A stretch of DNA of 64,000 bases, taken from assembly GCA_963082975.1 (NCBI GenBank), contig OY720346.1, forward strand, positions 24,174,720 to 24,238,719, given 5' to 3'. Below the pieces are notes generated by a model. It was not told where the DNA came from and did not search any database. It worked only from the letters and a program-made list of their open reading frames with translations. A program made the position numbers and the translations under genes. Shown piece after piece: positions 49,472 to 59,640 of the stretch. Every line of letters starts with the position of its first letter. The first letter of the stretch is position 1. Source of the DNA: Labia minor. Its lineage: Eukaryota; Arthropoda; Insecta; Dermaptera; Spongiphoridae.

Positions 49472-49485
49472 AGTGTTGATCAAAT

Positions 49486-49856
49486 CCACTAATATATAGT
49501 TTATGCAATTAAAATAATTCATTTCAATCAATTTTAATTTAGAGATTAAAAATGAGAAAAAGATAGAATTATATTAAATTGAACAATAGTAAATGGAAAA
49601 GAAAATTTCAAGTTAACTATCCATTTAATTATTTATTTTAAATTCTATCAAGTGTAATTTTGATAATACATACATTCATGTCAAGGTGATGTCTGTATTT
49701 ATGGAAATCTGAAAATCTAACTTACTGATAAATATTTTATATTAAATATAATATCCAGTTAAAAAATTACTTGTTAATATAAACATTTTGTAGTTTTTTT
49801 TATTAATAGACAATACCTTGAGTACATAATAAATATCTATAAGGTTGATATCAATA
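49486..49856. other. A+T-rich filler
   Basis: Nothing recognised. Confidence 0.4.
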
Positions 49857-50130
49857 AGGTGACCAACCCTCCTCCATTTGTAAGCTCTATCCTCCTTTTG
49901 CAAGTGTCCTCCTAACTCTCCTCTTTTTTATATCTGTCCCATTTTTTTAAATATTTAGGACTTTTCGTACTTTTTTTCAAAATTTTTTCAATTTGTCTCT
50001 AAAAAAAGGTCAAACGTTTTCTGGACTAAGATTTTGAACATTTCCGAATTTTTTCCAAAATTTTTTTCAATTTGGTTCTAAAAAAAAAGGTAAAATGTCC
50101 TGACTTGGTGTTTTCAAAAAATGGTCACCT
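49857..50130. mobile_element. Short inverted-repeat element with TA target
   Basis: Begins AAGGTGACCA (49856 on) and ends TGGTCACCTT (to 50131), with TA bordering each side if AGGTGACC is taken as the end. Inside, a TTTCAAAATTTTTTCAATTT unit followed by a CTAAAAAAAGG box occurs twice at about 85-bp spacing (from about 49975 and 50057). The TCCTCC-rich left part and A/T-rich body encode nothing. Superfamily uncertain. Confidence 0.55.
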
Positions 50131-50399
50131 TAATATAAAACATTATTTTAATAATATTTAAAAAAAATAGCGACTTCCAACATAAAAATATATCATGTAG
50201 CCCCTAATATAATTTGAATATTTGATACATTAGACTTTTACTCAAAACAATAATATACTAAACTATTGAATATTTTTTTTTTACTTTAAATATTTCATAT
50301 AAATAAACAGGTATAGACTTCCTCCCCCATTCTTTTATATAAAATATATTTAAAATAAAAAAATCTCCTGATTTATTTTTTTTTTTTAAAAAAAAAAAA

Positions 50400-50760
50400 A
50401 AAAAAGAATCTAATCCCGAGATTGGCAACAGATGTGCGTGAAGGCAGAGGAAAAGGCCTCAGGTTCAGGCGAGTCACCCTGGAGAGACTTGCAGCCGTGA
50501 GGTCTCGGGTTCCGGGACAAGTGCAGGTCCCCGCCGCATCCGGTTCCGGCCGAGGGGTCGTGTATTTATGTTAGCAGCACCGAATTTGATTTACTTAAAT
50601 ACATCTCTAAATATACTTATTGAGATTGTATGACGAGTTATTTGACCACTCATTCTTGTCAAAAAGCCAATGGCCGTCAGGACTGACCACCCAGAAGGAC
50701 AAACAGACCCATAATTCAAAAGCTAAACGAGACATGATTATGGCATTGACCTCTTGAGTA
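50400..50760. other. Single-copy island 20
   Basis: After an A run (50388-50405) comes a strongly G+C-rich stretch (50405-50570) with CAACAGATGTG, AGGTCTCGGGTTCCGGGACA and TCCGGTTCCGGCCGA. No frame of note. Among the most G+C-rich non-transposon sequence in the window. Confidence 0.3.
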
Positions 50761-51948
50761 ATTTGAAATTTTTTTTAACAACATAAATATTGAAATGAAT
50801 TATTTTATCAAAAAGAAAGGAAACATTTCTAATATAATTTTTTTTTAATTTTAAATCACTCTTTAGCTGAATAGTTTAGATATTAATTGAAAAATATAAG
50901 GCATTTTTTATTCTCTTTTCATATTTCTTCTATTCCCACAGTATACGTTTCGATTCTTAATCAGGACCGTCTTCAAAGTTTAATAATAATTGTTTTTAAA
51001 GATTGGGTGTCAGATAAGCAATATACTTATAAAACATAAGTTATGAATATATAAAATAAAAAGTTTAATATACGTTCACACATTGGCACCTATCATTTAA
51101 ATGTGAAATGAAAGGAAAATAAAAGAATTTTTGTTTTATTTTTCAATTCCTTATATCACCCCAAGCTAGCAACTATTTTTACAACAATGATTTTTATAAT
51201 TTATTCAAATAAATAAATAATTCAAACATATTTCAATCATAATTATTAGTATTATTTTTGGATGTTTTGTTGACAAGTTTACTTATATAAATGTATTTAA
51301 AAAAAACTAATAGGTATATATTATAACTTTATGACTGAATATATTAGAAGAGTTGTAAAAATGGTTGGTATTCGAATGTCTTTTAAGGAATTAAAAAACT
51401 TGTATGTATTATTTTTTTATTCATTTTCTGAATTTTTTCAGAAACTAAATCATTTTATTAATTTACATACTAAAAAAATTAGAAAATTTTATATTTTCTA
51501 CCCAATAATTCAATCTCGATGATTTTTCTGTTTGTAAAATTTATTATTATTTTTCTTTATTAATTACCTACTCGAATCTCTTATTATATTTAATTATTTT
51601 TTATCTGTAATTGTTTCAATAATTTAGTTAAGTAAAATTCATAAGTATGATTTTATCTTTAAATAATGTTAAAAAAAATATAAATAAATATTTCTTGTGA
51701 TACCTAAAATAGGAGAAATTGATCTTCCAAAGCGGAAGGAATAAAAATTTTAAAAGATGTTTATTTTTAATTCATTCTATCTTTAAATTAATTTACTGAT
51801 CTTCTTTGTAATTCAATTATATTATAGCAATTATTAATTTATTTTTCTTCATTTCCATATATAAAAATTATGTCATATTAATTAATCAATTTGGAAATAC
51901 ATCCTCAGTTAAATTTTCTATTACTTTCGAGCCACTAATGCGTTAAGC

Positions 51949-51950
<2 letters not shown>
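50761..51950. other. A+T-rich filler
   Basis: About 1.2 kb, nothing recognised. Confidence 0.45.

Positions 51951-51991
<41 letters not shown>
51951..51991. repeat. (TA)n microsatellite
   Basis: A perfect (TA) run of about 20 units adjoining island 21. Confidence 0.85.
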
Positions 51992-51993
<2 letters not shown>

Positions 51994-51999
51994 ACTAAA

Positions 52000-52390
52000 A
52001 ACCCCTTTCACGCGTGGCTGTCATTTTAATCGCCGCTGATTCTGTTTTTCTCATAAACCATCCATCTCTTTAGAAAGTGCCGCCTGTCTTCTCGCTTTTC
52101 CTTAATTAATTTCTTATTGTGGCGCGACATCGTGTCCGATGAAGTGGCGCCGGAGTACTAACACGTCCCATTTGACCAAGTGCCAAGTGCATACAAAATA
52201 CCGGGGATTTTATTACATACCAACCAAACGGGGCACTTCTTCAACCAACTGTCCGAACAAATCAAAGAATCCGTTGAAAAAGATTTATATTTTAGTAATT
52301 TTCAATGCTCAACAAAACATAATTTTAAAATGTAGAAGAAGAGGAGAGAATTCGAAAAGGGAGGGAGGGGAGTGTAAGAGTAATTAGTTG
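52000..52390. other. Single-copy island 21
   Basis: Balanced block containing GGCTGTCATTTTAATCGCCG, CTCATAAACC (Hox-like) and CCATTTGACCAAGTGCCAAG. An 82-codon plus-strand frame (52139-52387) is unrecognised. It lies 300 bp upstream of the intact hAT element but outside its target duplication, so it is not part of it. Confidence 0.3.
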
Positions 52391-52681
52391 ATAAAAAAAT
52401 ATAACATTTTAATGTTATATTATTAATATAATATAAAAATTATTTTAAAATTAATTGTTATACTAAAAACAGATTATAATGCATAAATCATGATTTTATT
52501 TTAATTAGAATATTTTATTTTAATTTTTAAAAAAAATATTGTGTGTAATTTTTGTAGGATTAAATTGATATTTTCAAATATTTAATCGATGTCTTACAAA
52601 AAAAAAAAAAAAAAAAAATTAAACTCATTTCAAAAATACTTCAAGTATAAAATGTGCCTGAAGTAATTGTAATTCTCAATA
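52391..52681. other. A+T-rich filler with A run
   Basis: An A run of about 20 (52598-52618) and otherwise A+T-rich. Confidence 0.4.
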
Positions 52682-53156
52682 GGCTATAACAGTGGTTCTT
52701 AAACTGTGGTCCGCGGACCCCTGGGGGTCCGCGAAGCCTTTACTGGGGGTCCGCGGTCCTCGGAAAAAAATCATCGTAAAAATATATACATATATAAATA
52801 TTTAAAGTTCATTGTTTAACTATATCCTCCTAGAGAATTACGGCTATAATTTAATACTATTAATAATACTATTTTATTTTATTAAATTGATAATTATGTC
52901 AATTAATTTTTTGTGAATAAATAAACATATATAAAAAACTATATATAAAATTTGAATTTTCATCCATTCATTCATTTAAAATCATTTTTCGATTGTTCCT
53001 TTAAAATAACCCCTCTTAGGGGCTCGGAAGGGGAGGCATATAAGGGAATTTTCTTTCACTTTGTTATTGGGGAAAACCAGGGGAGGGGACAGTCTTACCC
53101 GGAAAAACCCAAATTGTCAGCGTCCACTCTGGGGTTTTAAACAGTTTTAAAGCAAA

Positions 53157-53266
53157 TGTTAATTATAAGTTCATTTCTCAACGAGTTGTATCTTTAAATT
53201 ATTTTTATTAATGTTAATTATAAGTTCATTTCTCAACGAGTTGTATCTTTAAATTATTTTTATTAA
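53157..53266. repeat. 55-bp tandem duplication in hAT 5' region
   Basis: A 55-bp unit (contains TTCATTTCTCAACGAGTTG) is present twice without change, 53157-53211 and 53212-53266. Identity of the two units implies a recent duplication. It lies between the left inverted repeat and the transposase start. Confidence 0.85.
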
Positions 53267-53439
53267 TTTAATTAATTATAATTAAATTATAGCTAATAAT
53301 AGTTTATTATAGCTAATAATTTTTTTTAATTTTTAGTGTAATTTGCATGATCATTATTTTATAAAAACACTAAACACATTTTGCAATTTCCCAGAAAGGC
53401 TGTTTTTGAGAGTAAGTATAAGTTAATTTTATGAATAAA

Positions 53440-53560
53440 AAATATTTATTTTAATAATATTTTAGAATCAAATTACGAAATTAATAATATTTTAGAATCA
53501 AATTACGAAATTAATAATATTTTAGAATCAAATTACGAAATATATTTATTATATAAATTA
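53440..53560. repeat. 30-bp triplication resembling family C
   Basis: A 30-bp unit (contains TTAGAATCAAATTACGAAA) is repeated three times exactly (53451-53480, 53481-53510, 53511-53540). The unit and its flanks match the right part of family C near 46355-46400, so the hAT element carries, or shares ancestry with, a family C fragment. Confidence 0.75.
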
Positions 53561-53745
53561 ATATTCATTTAAAATGATATTAAATCATTTATTTAAAATG
53601 ATTTAAAACATTTATTAAAATGATTTAAAACATTCATTTAAAATGATATTAAAACATTCATTTCAAATCATATTAAAACATAGCTAGTAAATAATAATTC
53701 GTTATATTTATATTATATTTATATTATATTTATATTATTGTAGTT
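53560..53745. repeat. Imperfect short tandem repeats before the transposase
   Basis: Repeated CATTTAAAATGAT-type units (53565-53682), then a (TATATTATATT)n-like tract (53703-53742), ending about 30 bp before the start codon. This region may form the 5' leader or promoter; no TATA box can be singled out in such sequence. Confidence 0.6.
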
Positions 53746-53770
53746 CAATATTAATAAATTACTCCATAAA

Positions 53771-55630
53771 ATGGATCGTTGGCTACAAACTGGTTCAACA
53801 CAGAAACGGAAAGAATCAGATGATGAGGCATCAACAGCAAACTCTACCAAGAAACGCAAAACTAGAAAATATTCGGATGATTATTTATCATTTGGATTTA
53901 CTTATATTTGCAACAATGATGTGGAAAGACCAGTCTGCGTTCTATGTCAGGAAAGTTTATCCAATGAAAGTATGAAACCTGCTAATCTCAGACGTCATTT
54001 ACAAACAAAGCACAGCGAGCATGTTAGTAAGTCTATCGAATTTTTTAAAATGAAAAAAGAAGAACTTAATTCAAGTCAGAAATTGATGGTAAAGACGGGA
54101 TCTGGTGGTATGAGTAAGAAAGCAGTAATGGCATCATATGAAGTAGCTCTACTTATTGCTAAAGCAGGAAAGCCGCATAATATAGCAGAGCAATTAATTC
54201 TTCCTGCTACAAAAGTAATTACAAATATAATGTTAGGAACTAAAGCAGCAAACGATATAAATTTGATTTCATTATCAAATGATACGGTTAAGAATAGGAT
54301 TGAAGACATGTCATGTAATATAAAAGAAGAATTAATATCGAGAGTGCGCAAAAGTCACTATTACTCATTACAATTGGATGAAAGTACTGATGTCACTAAT
54401 AATGCCAATTTGTTAGCTTTCATTAGATATGAGTTTGAAAATCAAATACAAGAAGATGTATTGTTTTGTGATTCACTACCTTCACGAACGACAGCTAATG
54501 ACATATTTAACAGTTTGAATAATTTTATAACCGAAAATGAAATAGAGTGGCCAAAATGTGTTGGAATTTGCACTGATGGTGCTCGTGCAATGTCAGGTAC
54601 AAGAACTGGATTGATTGCTCTTATTAAAAATGTTGCGCCTCAGGTTGTTTGGAATCATTGCTGCATTCACAGAGAATCATTAGCAGCCAAAAATATGTCA
54701 CCAGATTTGAAAAGAACATTAGACGAAGTAGTTAAAATTGTCAATTTCATTAAGGCTCGTCCACTTAATTCCAGAGTTTTTAAAATTTTGTGTGAGGAAA
54801 TGGGTAGTCAACATACACATTTATTATTACATACAGATGTACGTTGGTTGTCCCGCGGGAAAGTACTCATTCGCCTTTTTGAGCTTCGAGATGAAATACG
54901 ATTGTTTTTAATAGATGCGCATTTTGAACTGACCGAATGTTTCAATGATTTTATCTGGTTAGCTAAGGTGGCTTACTTGACTGATATTTTTACAAAATTG
55001 AACGAACTTAATTTGAGCCTGCAAGGTACTGTTGTAAATATATTTAAAGTTGAAGATAAAATAGAAGCAATGATTAAAAAAATCGACTTGTGGTCGAAAC
55101 GCATCCAGAACGGTGTATATGAGTCTTTTCCAACTCTCAATGATTTCATAGAAAGCTCCAGTGAAAAATTGCTTAATCAAACGCCTCAATTATTTGTTGA
55201 ACATTTAATTACTTTGAAAAGCAACTTCAGGAAGTATTTTTCTACTCCTGATCCTTGCAATAACTGGATCAGAGATCCATTTAATATGGAAATTACAAAT
55301 GCTAAACATTTATCTGCACCTGAACAAGATATTCTCGTGGAATTATCATGTGATACAACTTATAAACTAAAATTTAACAAAACTGAATTGAGCAACTTTT
55401 GGTTACTTCTCAGGTCAGATTATCCTGCGCTTGCAAATAAAGCACTTCAACACTTGATTCCATTCTGCACAACATATTTATGCGAACAAGCTTTTTCGGT
55501 ACTATTTTATATTAAGTCTAAATATAGAAACAAATTAAATGTAGAGCCGGATCTTAGATTAAAAGTTTCCAATATTAAGCCAGATATTGAGATTCTTGTT
55601 TCAAGAAAACAACTGCATACATCTCATTAA
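53771..55630 (+). CDS. hAT-family transposase with BED zinc finger (ZBED5/FAM200-like)
   Basis: A 619-residue intact frame without introns. It would bind the element's inverted repeats and catalyse cut-and-paste transposition in the nucleus. Residues 27-33 (KKRKTRK) form a likely nuclear localisation signal. A BED finger follows with C56, C59, H76 and H81. The RNase-H-like catalytic core shows D203 in LDEST, D269 in CTDGARAMSG, the CxxH motif at C297-H300, and DVRWLSRG at 356-363. The C-terminal hAT dimerisation region holds E572 in CEQAFS, the expected third acidic residue. All catalytic residues are present and no stop or frameshift interrupts it. The length is normal for this clade. The start is the first ATG, in AAAATGG context, and the following residues run straight into the finger. 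AATAAA lies at 55810-55815. Related host genes exist (domesticated ZBED5, FAM200), but the flanking inverted repeats and target duplication show this is a transposon gene. Confidence 0.95.
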   Translation: MDRWLQTGSTQKRKESDDEASTANSTKKRKTRKYSDDYLSFGFTYICNNDVERPVCVLCQESLSNESMKPANLRRHLQTKHSEHVSKSIEFFKMKKEELNSSQKLMVKTGSGGMSKKAVMASYEVALLIAKAGKPHNIAEQLILPATKVITNIMLGTKAANDINLISLSNDTVKNRIEDMSCNIKEELISRVRKSHYYSLQLDESTDVTNNANLLAFIRYEFENQIQEDVLFCDSLPSRTTANDIFNSLNNFITENEIEWPKCVGICTDGARAMSGTRTGLIALIKNVAPQVVWNHCCIHRESLAAKNMSPDLKRTLDEVVKIVNFIKARPLNSRVFKILCEEMGSQHTHLLLHTDVRWLSRGKVLIRLFELRDEIRLFLIDAHFELTECFNDFIWLAKVAYLTDIFTKLNELNLSLQGTVVNIFKVEDKIEAMIKKIDLWSKRIQNGVYESFPTLNDFIESSSEKLLNQTPQLFVEHLITLKSNFRKYFSTPDPCNNWIRDPFNMEITNAKHLSAPEQDILVELSCDTTYKLKFNKTELSNFWLLLRSDYPALANKALQHLIPFCTTYLCEQAFSVLFYIKSKYRNKLNVEPDLRLKVSNIKPDIEILVSRKQLHTSH

Positions 55631-55665
55631 ATATGTAAGTTATATTTAATGAGATAGATGCAGTT
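55611..55665 (+). terminator. Hairpin spanning the transposase stop codon
   Basis: The arm at 55611-55634 is the reverse complement of 55642-55665 with 22 of 24 positions matching and a 7-nt loop. The stop codon (55628-55630) is inside the left arm. Such a fold could act in mRNA 3' processing, translation end or dsRNA formation, or be the scar of an inverted duplication. Marking it as a terminator-type element is a guess. Confidence 0.5.
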
Positions 55666-56016
55666 ATTTTTTAAAATATTTCTTATTTAATATTTTCTGA
55701 AAAAAATTATAAAATATTTATATGAATTTAATGTAAGTACCCATTATAATTTGTGAGATTTGTTGCTATGACAATGTTTGTATTTTCTTTCTTCAATATT
55801 ATAATTTCTAATAAAATGTGTTCTACAATATGCAAAAAAATCGTTATTCACCAATCACTGTTAGAGATATTCATCATATATCCTTGTCCTTATGAGATCG
55901 TAAGCCAGAAATTAATTAATAAAATGACGTAAAGTACCTAAAGTTGTGATGGGGGTCCGTCAAAAAATTTTTTTTCAAGTGGGGGTCCGTGGAGTACATA
56001 AGTTTAAGAACCTATG
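55666..56016. other. hAT 3' non-coding end
   Basis: Holds the probable poly(A) signal (55810), A+T-rich sequence, and the subterminal GGGGGTCCGT repeats at about 55950 and 55980 leading into the right inverted repeat. Confidence 0.6.
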
Positions 56017-56116
56017 GGCTATAAAATAACTTTTTATGTCAAATAGAGAATAATAAAATTTTTTTAGAAAATGAAAAGAAAATTCTCTGACTAAAAAAAT
56101 AAACATGAATATTATT

Positions 56117-56778
56117 ACCGACCGACGATAGTAAGGGAGGTATTGTTTTCACACCAAATTTCACATGTGGAGATTTTTACATATCTCCACGAATCATGCA
56201 TTTTCTTAACAGAAAAAAGTATTTTTAGCATGATGTCTGTCTGTCCGTCCTTCCGTCCGTCCGTCCGTCCGTCTGTCCGTCCGTATAGATGTGTACAGCC
56301 TGAACGGCTCAACGGATTTTGATGAAATTTGGTATATTTACTTAATGCATCAGTGGGATGAATTGATCAACTTTTGGTGCAAATCCGGAAACCGGAAGTG
56401 GTAGTATTAGCGATCGACGATAGGAAGGGAAGGGTTATTTTCACACCAAATTTCACATGAGGAGATTTTTTTACATATTACCACGAATGTATTGGTTTTA
56501 TCCTCGGGAAAAATCATCTTCATTATGTTTTTCTTAATTTAAAATTATATGACGTCACCCAGCCCTTCATGACGTCACAGCCTCGGGTAAAGCCGGCAAC
56601 GCCGGCTACTTCAGCTATATATTATAAATAAAATAAAATTAAAAATATTTATGTTCTATCCATATCTGTTTTTTATTACATTAATAGATATATTAAAATT
56701 ATTTGAAATTGTTTCTGTAGCTGGAAATTAATTTATTTCAAACCGTCGGTCGGTTCGGACCTGGCCACAGGTCAACTT
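56117..56778 (+). mobile_element. Family B Helentron-like element, copy 6
   Basis: ACCGACCGACGATAG start, a long (GTCY)n run (about 56235-56284), the core boxes, a second module near 56413-56490 with a small deletion, and an intact GACCTG-GCCA-CAGGTC hairpin (56758-56773) before AACTT. Unlike other copies it has an inserted AGCCGGC-AAC-GCCGGCT palindrome (56591-56607). It lies 93 bp from the hAT right duplication. No coding frame. Confidence 0.75.
56591..56607. other. G+C-rich perfect palindrome in family B copy 6
   Basis: AGCCGGC and GCCGGCT pair perfectly around AAC. The surrounding GGGTAAAGCC...GGCTACTTCAGC segment replaces the GGTCTTACAT segment of other copies, so it was inserted or exchanged. 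Confidence 0.6.
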
Positions 56779-58400
56779 ATTTTTAAAACAGTTTTTAAAT
56801 TTAAAATTCTGAATTACAAGTAATTATTTAATTAAATTTGTAAAGGAAATATTAAGACTGATCTATATGATCTGATGGGTATGATTGAAAATAATAATAT
56901 TTCAAGCTAAAATAAAATTCCCTCTAAAATCATTAATTATTAAATCCACAATATAATTATTTATTTATTCATTTTAATTAATTAAATGATTTAACATATT
57001 GATAAAAAAAATAATTTCCATTTAAATTTTGAAGGCTTCAATCTTATCTTCAACATAATTACATATATTTAGTATTATAAGCTAAGCATATAGTATATTG
57101 TAATTGATAACTGATAGTTCTAACAAAAACAATTATACATATAATCGAAATTAAATAGTTACTTACTAAAATAGACATGACAAAACAAAAGATAAATTAA
57201 AATAAATACACAAAATAAATTTATTTGAAATATTCTAAATAATTTTTATACATGAAATTATTTATACTTTTCAAAATCTGCATTTTTTGATAAAATATTT
57301 TTTAATAAAATATAAGAAATATAAAATAAAAATTTAAATTTAATTTTAAGTTTAAATTTCAGGTTTAAATTTTATAAAATGTGATTAGCAATAAAAAGAA
57401 TTGATTTTTATCATCCTCAGTTATAGTCTTTTAATTATTGATCTGGGAATCTAATTTGGTAAAGTCAAACATAATTTGTCTGTGTTGCTCATTGATATTC
57501 ATTGACTGAACTTGTTTTCATTTTACCACCCATCATTTATTCAAATATCATTCAATCCTTTTTACATTACTTATCATTCATTTTTAAACTGATTCCATTT
57601 ATGAATATTAATTGCATTCATCCACATTTGAAAAATATTCAATGGCCATCCTGATGAATAATTATTTGTTCAAGAGGATGTTACATTGAATTGAGTGAAT
57701 TATTCCTTTTAGGAGGAATTAGAATTGTAAAAACAAAAATATCGATATACATGTCTTATTTATTAAATTGAAACGAAAATTAAGTATATTATATAGGGTA
57801 GGTAGGGATATAGTCGTCTGAGAATATTTATGATTAATCGAATGGATGAACACATGCTAAAATATTATTTCTAGGAAAACCAATTGATGAGTAACATTAT
57901 ATATGTTGGAAAAAATTAATTGAAAGAAAATTGATATATATATCTAATAAAAATATAATTAAATTGGAGAATTGTGGATTTTCTGAGACTAAAAACCTTG
58001 CAGTACAATAGATATCAAGCTTTCCATGCTTGATTTTAGAGAAAACTCATTTTTATTAAATTTTCTTAAATAAAATTACCTATTGTTAAACCAAAATATC
58101 TCAATGATTCAATAGATTTCATTATAAATATATAATCAAAGAAATAAATTTTTATATTATTATTATATCAATTTCATGGCCAGAATTTTAGTCTGATAAT
58201 ACTTAAGTTTTTACAAGATACAAAATTTACATTAAATTTTTATTAATGTTAATAATTATAACTTATATTTTATAGTATTTCACACATAAAATGATCATAT
58301 TTATTAAAATAATATTTCAACTATTTAGAGGTTTGCTTTATTAGTATTAGTGTAATTTAAAATTTGTAATTCTAAACATTTTTTTAAATAAATTTATTTT
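56779..58400. other. A+T-rich filler
   Basis: About 1.6 kb with no bounded element or gene seen. Confidence 0.5.
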
Positions 58401-58401
58401 T

Positions 58402-58937
58402 AAATTTGAATTGGATTAATTAAGATATAATATTATATTTAAACTAAATTGAATTAATTAAATTATAAATTAAAATTAATATATAATATTTATTAAACCA
58501 GCGCGTTTGGCTCTTTGTTGATGGCACTACGTCACGTGCTGGCGCGTGATTAGCAGTCGTGTTAAAAAATTAATTCCGGTACTTTCAGATATTCAATCAA
58601 GCTAAATTCTATATATAGCAGTTTTATACAATTTTTAATCATGTGAAAAACTATCAAACATATATCTATATTTTTAGAGGAAAAAAATCAAAACGTGGTA
58701 GGTAATAACCCTCTTCCGGATGAACTACATTTCTCAAAAGTTGATAGAAAACTACAGATTTTGAATAATGTCCGTGACTCAAATTTCATTATTATAGCTC
58801 AAACCGTTTTTGCGTAATCTTGTCTACATCCCCCCCCACATTTTTCTCAACCCCAGGGACTTTCAAAACCTATAAAAACATCAAAATCTCGACATCGAAA
58901 ATTTTCGTGATCGCAATACTATCTCTGGCGGGATAGT
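58402..58937 (-). mobile_element. Family A element, copy 7, 3'-truncated
   Basis: Lacks the 3' hairpin and subterminal inverted repeat entirely; homology starts at AAATTTGAATTGGATTAA. The microsatellite is replaced by a C run near 58830. The 5' palindrome end is at 58918-58937 with a changed base (GGCGGGATAGT). The most degraded copy here. Confidence 0.6.
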
Positions 58938-59250
58938 AAAAACACAACTACTTACTTCAAAACAATTACTCATTTAGATAACCAATTAAATGGTTAATGT
59001 GCTACTGAAGATTAAACAGAGAATGAGTAATGAAATTTACATAGGTATTTTTATACAAATAATTTTAATATCTATTGTATATTAAAAATCACTTTTCTTA
59101 ATTGCACATCTTTAAAAATTAAATTATCATTATAAATATTGTTTTAACTTCAAATAAAATTAATCAGAATTGTTAACTTTTGATGATAATTTAGAAATTA
59201 AAAAAAAATCTTAAATAAATGAAGATATTTTTTTTTAAAGAAAAGGACGA
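58938..59250. other. A+T-rich filler
   Basis: Nothing recognised. Confidence 0.4.
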
Positions 59251-59640
59251 AAATAACCGGCAATTGGAATTGACCTATGATTTTCTTAATGCGCCCCTAG
59301 TTAGCCGGGGTATCTCCAAATTTGGCGGCGCCCTCCTAATTGGATAAATGCCTCCGGAGCCCGGGGCCTTTAATTCCACGGCACAATGTTTCACTTAACT
59401 GCCAGCTAATGATGACATTCATATCGGCAAGGAATCCTCGAAAGAGCGAGACTGCAGTCTTAAAAGGCTTCCCCCCTGGGGCATTTCGGACCCACTCTTC
59501 CACTGTCCAAGTGCCATTGTATGGAAATGATCTCGTTGAGGCACACCCCCGCATTCGGATATACTTTCCTCTTAAATTGACTAGGGACATTGGCTAGTTG
59601 TAACCGATCGCCATAACTTGTTCACTGAACCGGATTATTT
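59250..59640. other. Single-copy island 22
   Basis: Strongly balanced block with fully overlapping open frames of 84 and 85 codons on opposite strands (59336-59597), neither resembling a known protein. Contains CAGCTAATGATGACATTCAT, a palindromic GCCCGGGGCC, and GTTTAATTCCACGG-like patterns. Candidate conserved non-coding element. Confidence 0.3.

Larger units (their letters stand above)
52690..56016 (+). mobile_element. Complete autonomous-looking hAT transposon
   Basis: The left end CAGTGGTTCTTAAACTGTGG and the right end (inverted) CATAGGTTCTTAAACTTATG are imperfect terminal inverted repeats. The 8-bp sequence GGCTATAA borders both (52682-52689 and 56017-56024), a perfect hAT target duplication. 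Subterminal GGGGGTCCGCGG/GGGGGTCCGTGG repeats occur at both ends and are plausible transposase-binding sites. The interior has a tandem-repeat-rich 5' region and one intact transposase gene (53771-55630). Length 3.3 kb, normal for hAT. The right terminus has diverged at its outermost bases (CTATG for the expected CCACTG), which might lower activity. Confidence 0.93.

Noticed and set aside
54076..54351. 91-codon minus-strand frame within the transposase
   Set aside because: Antisense shadow of the intact hAT coding sequence.
56115..56312. 65-codon minus-strand frame
   Set aside because: It lies inside family B copy 6, and its middle is the translated (GTCY)n run.
59336..59597. Pair of opposite 84/85-codon frames as genes
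   Set aside because: Fully antisense to each other, no recognised motif, no splice or promoter context.
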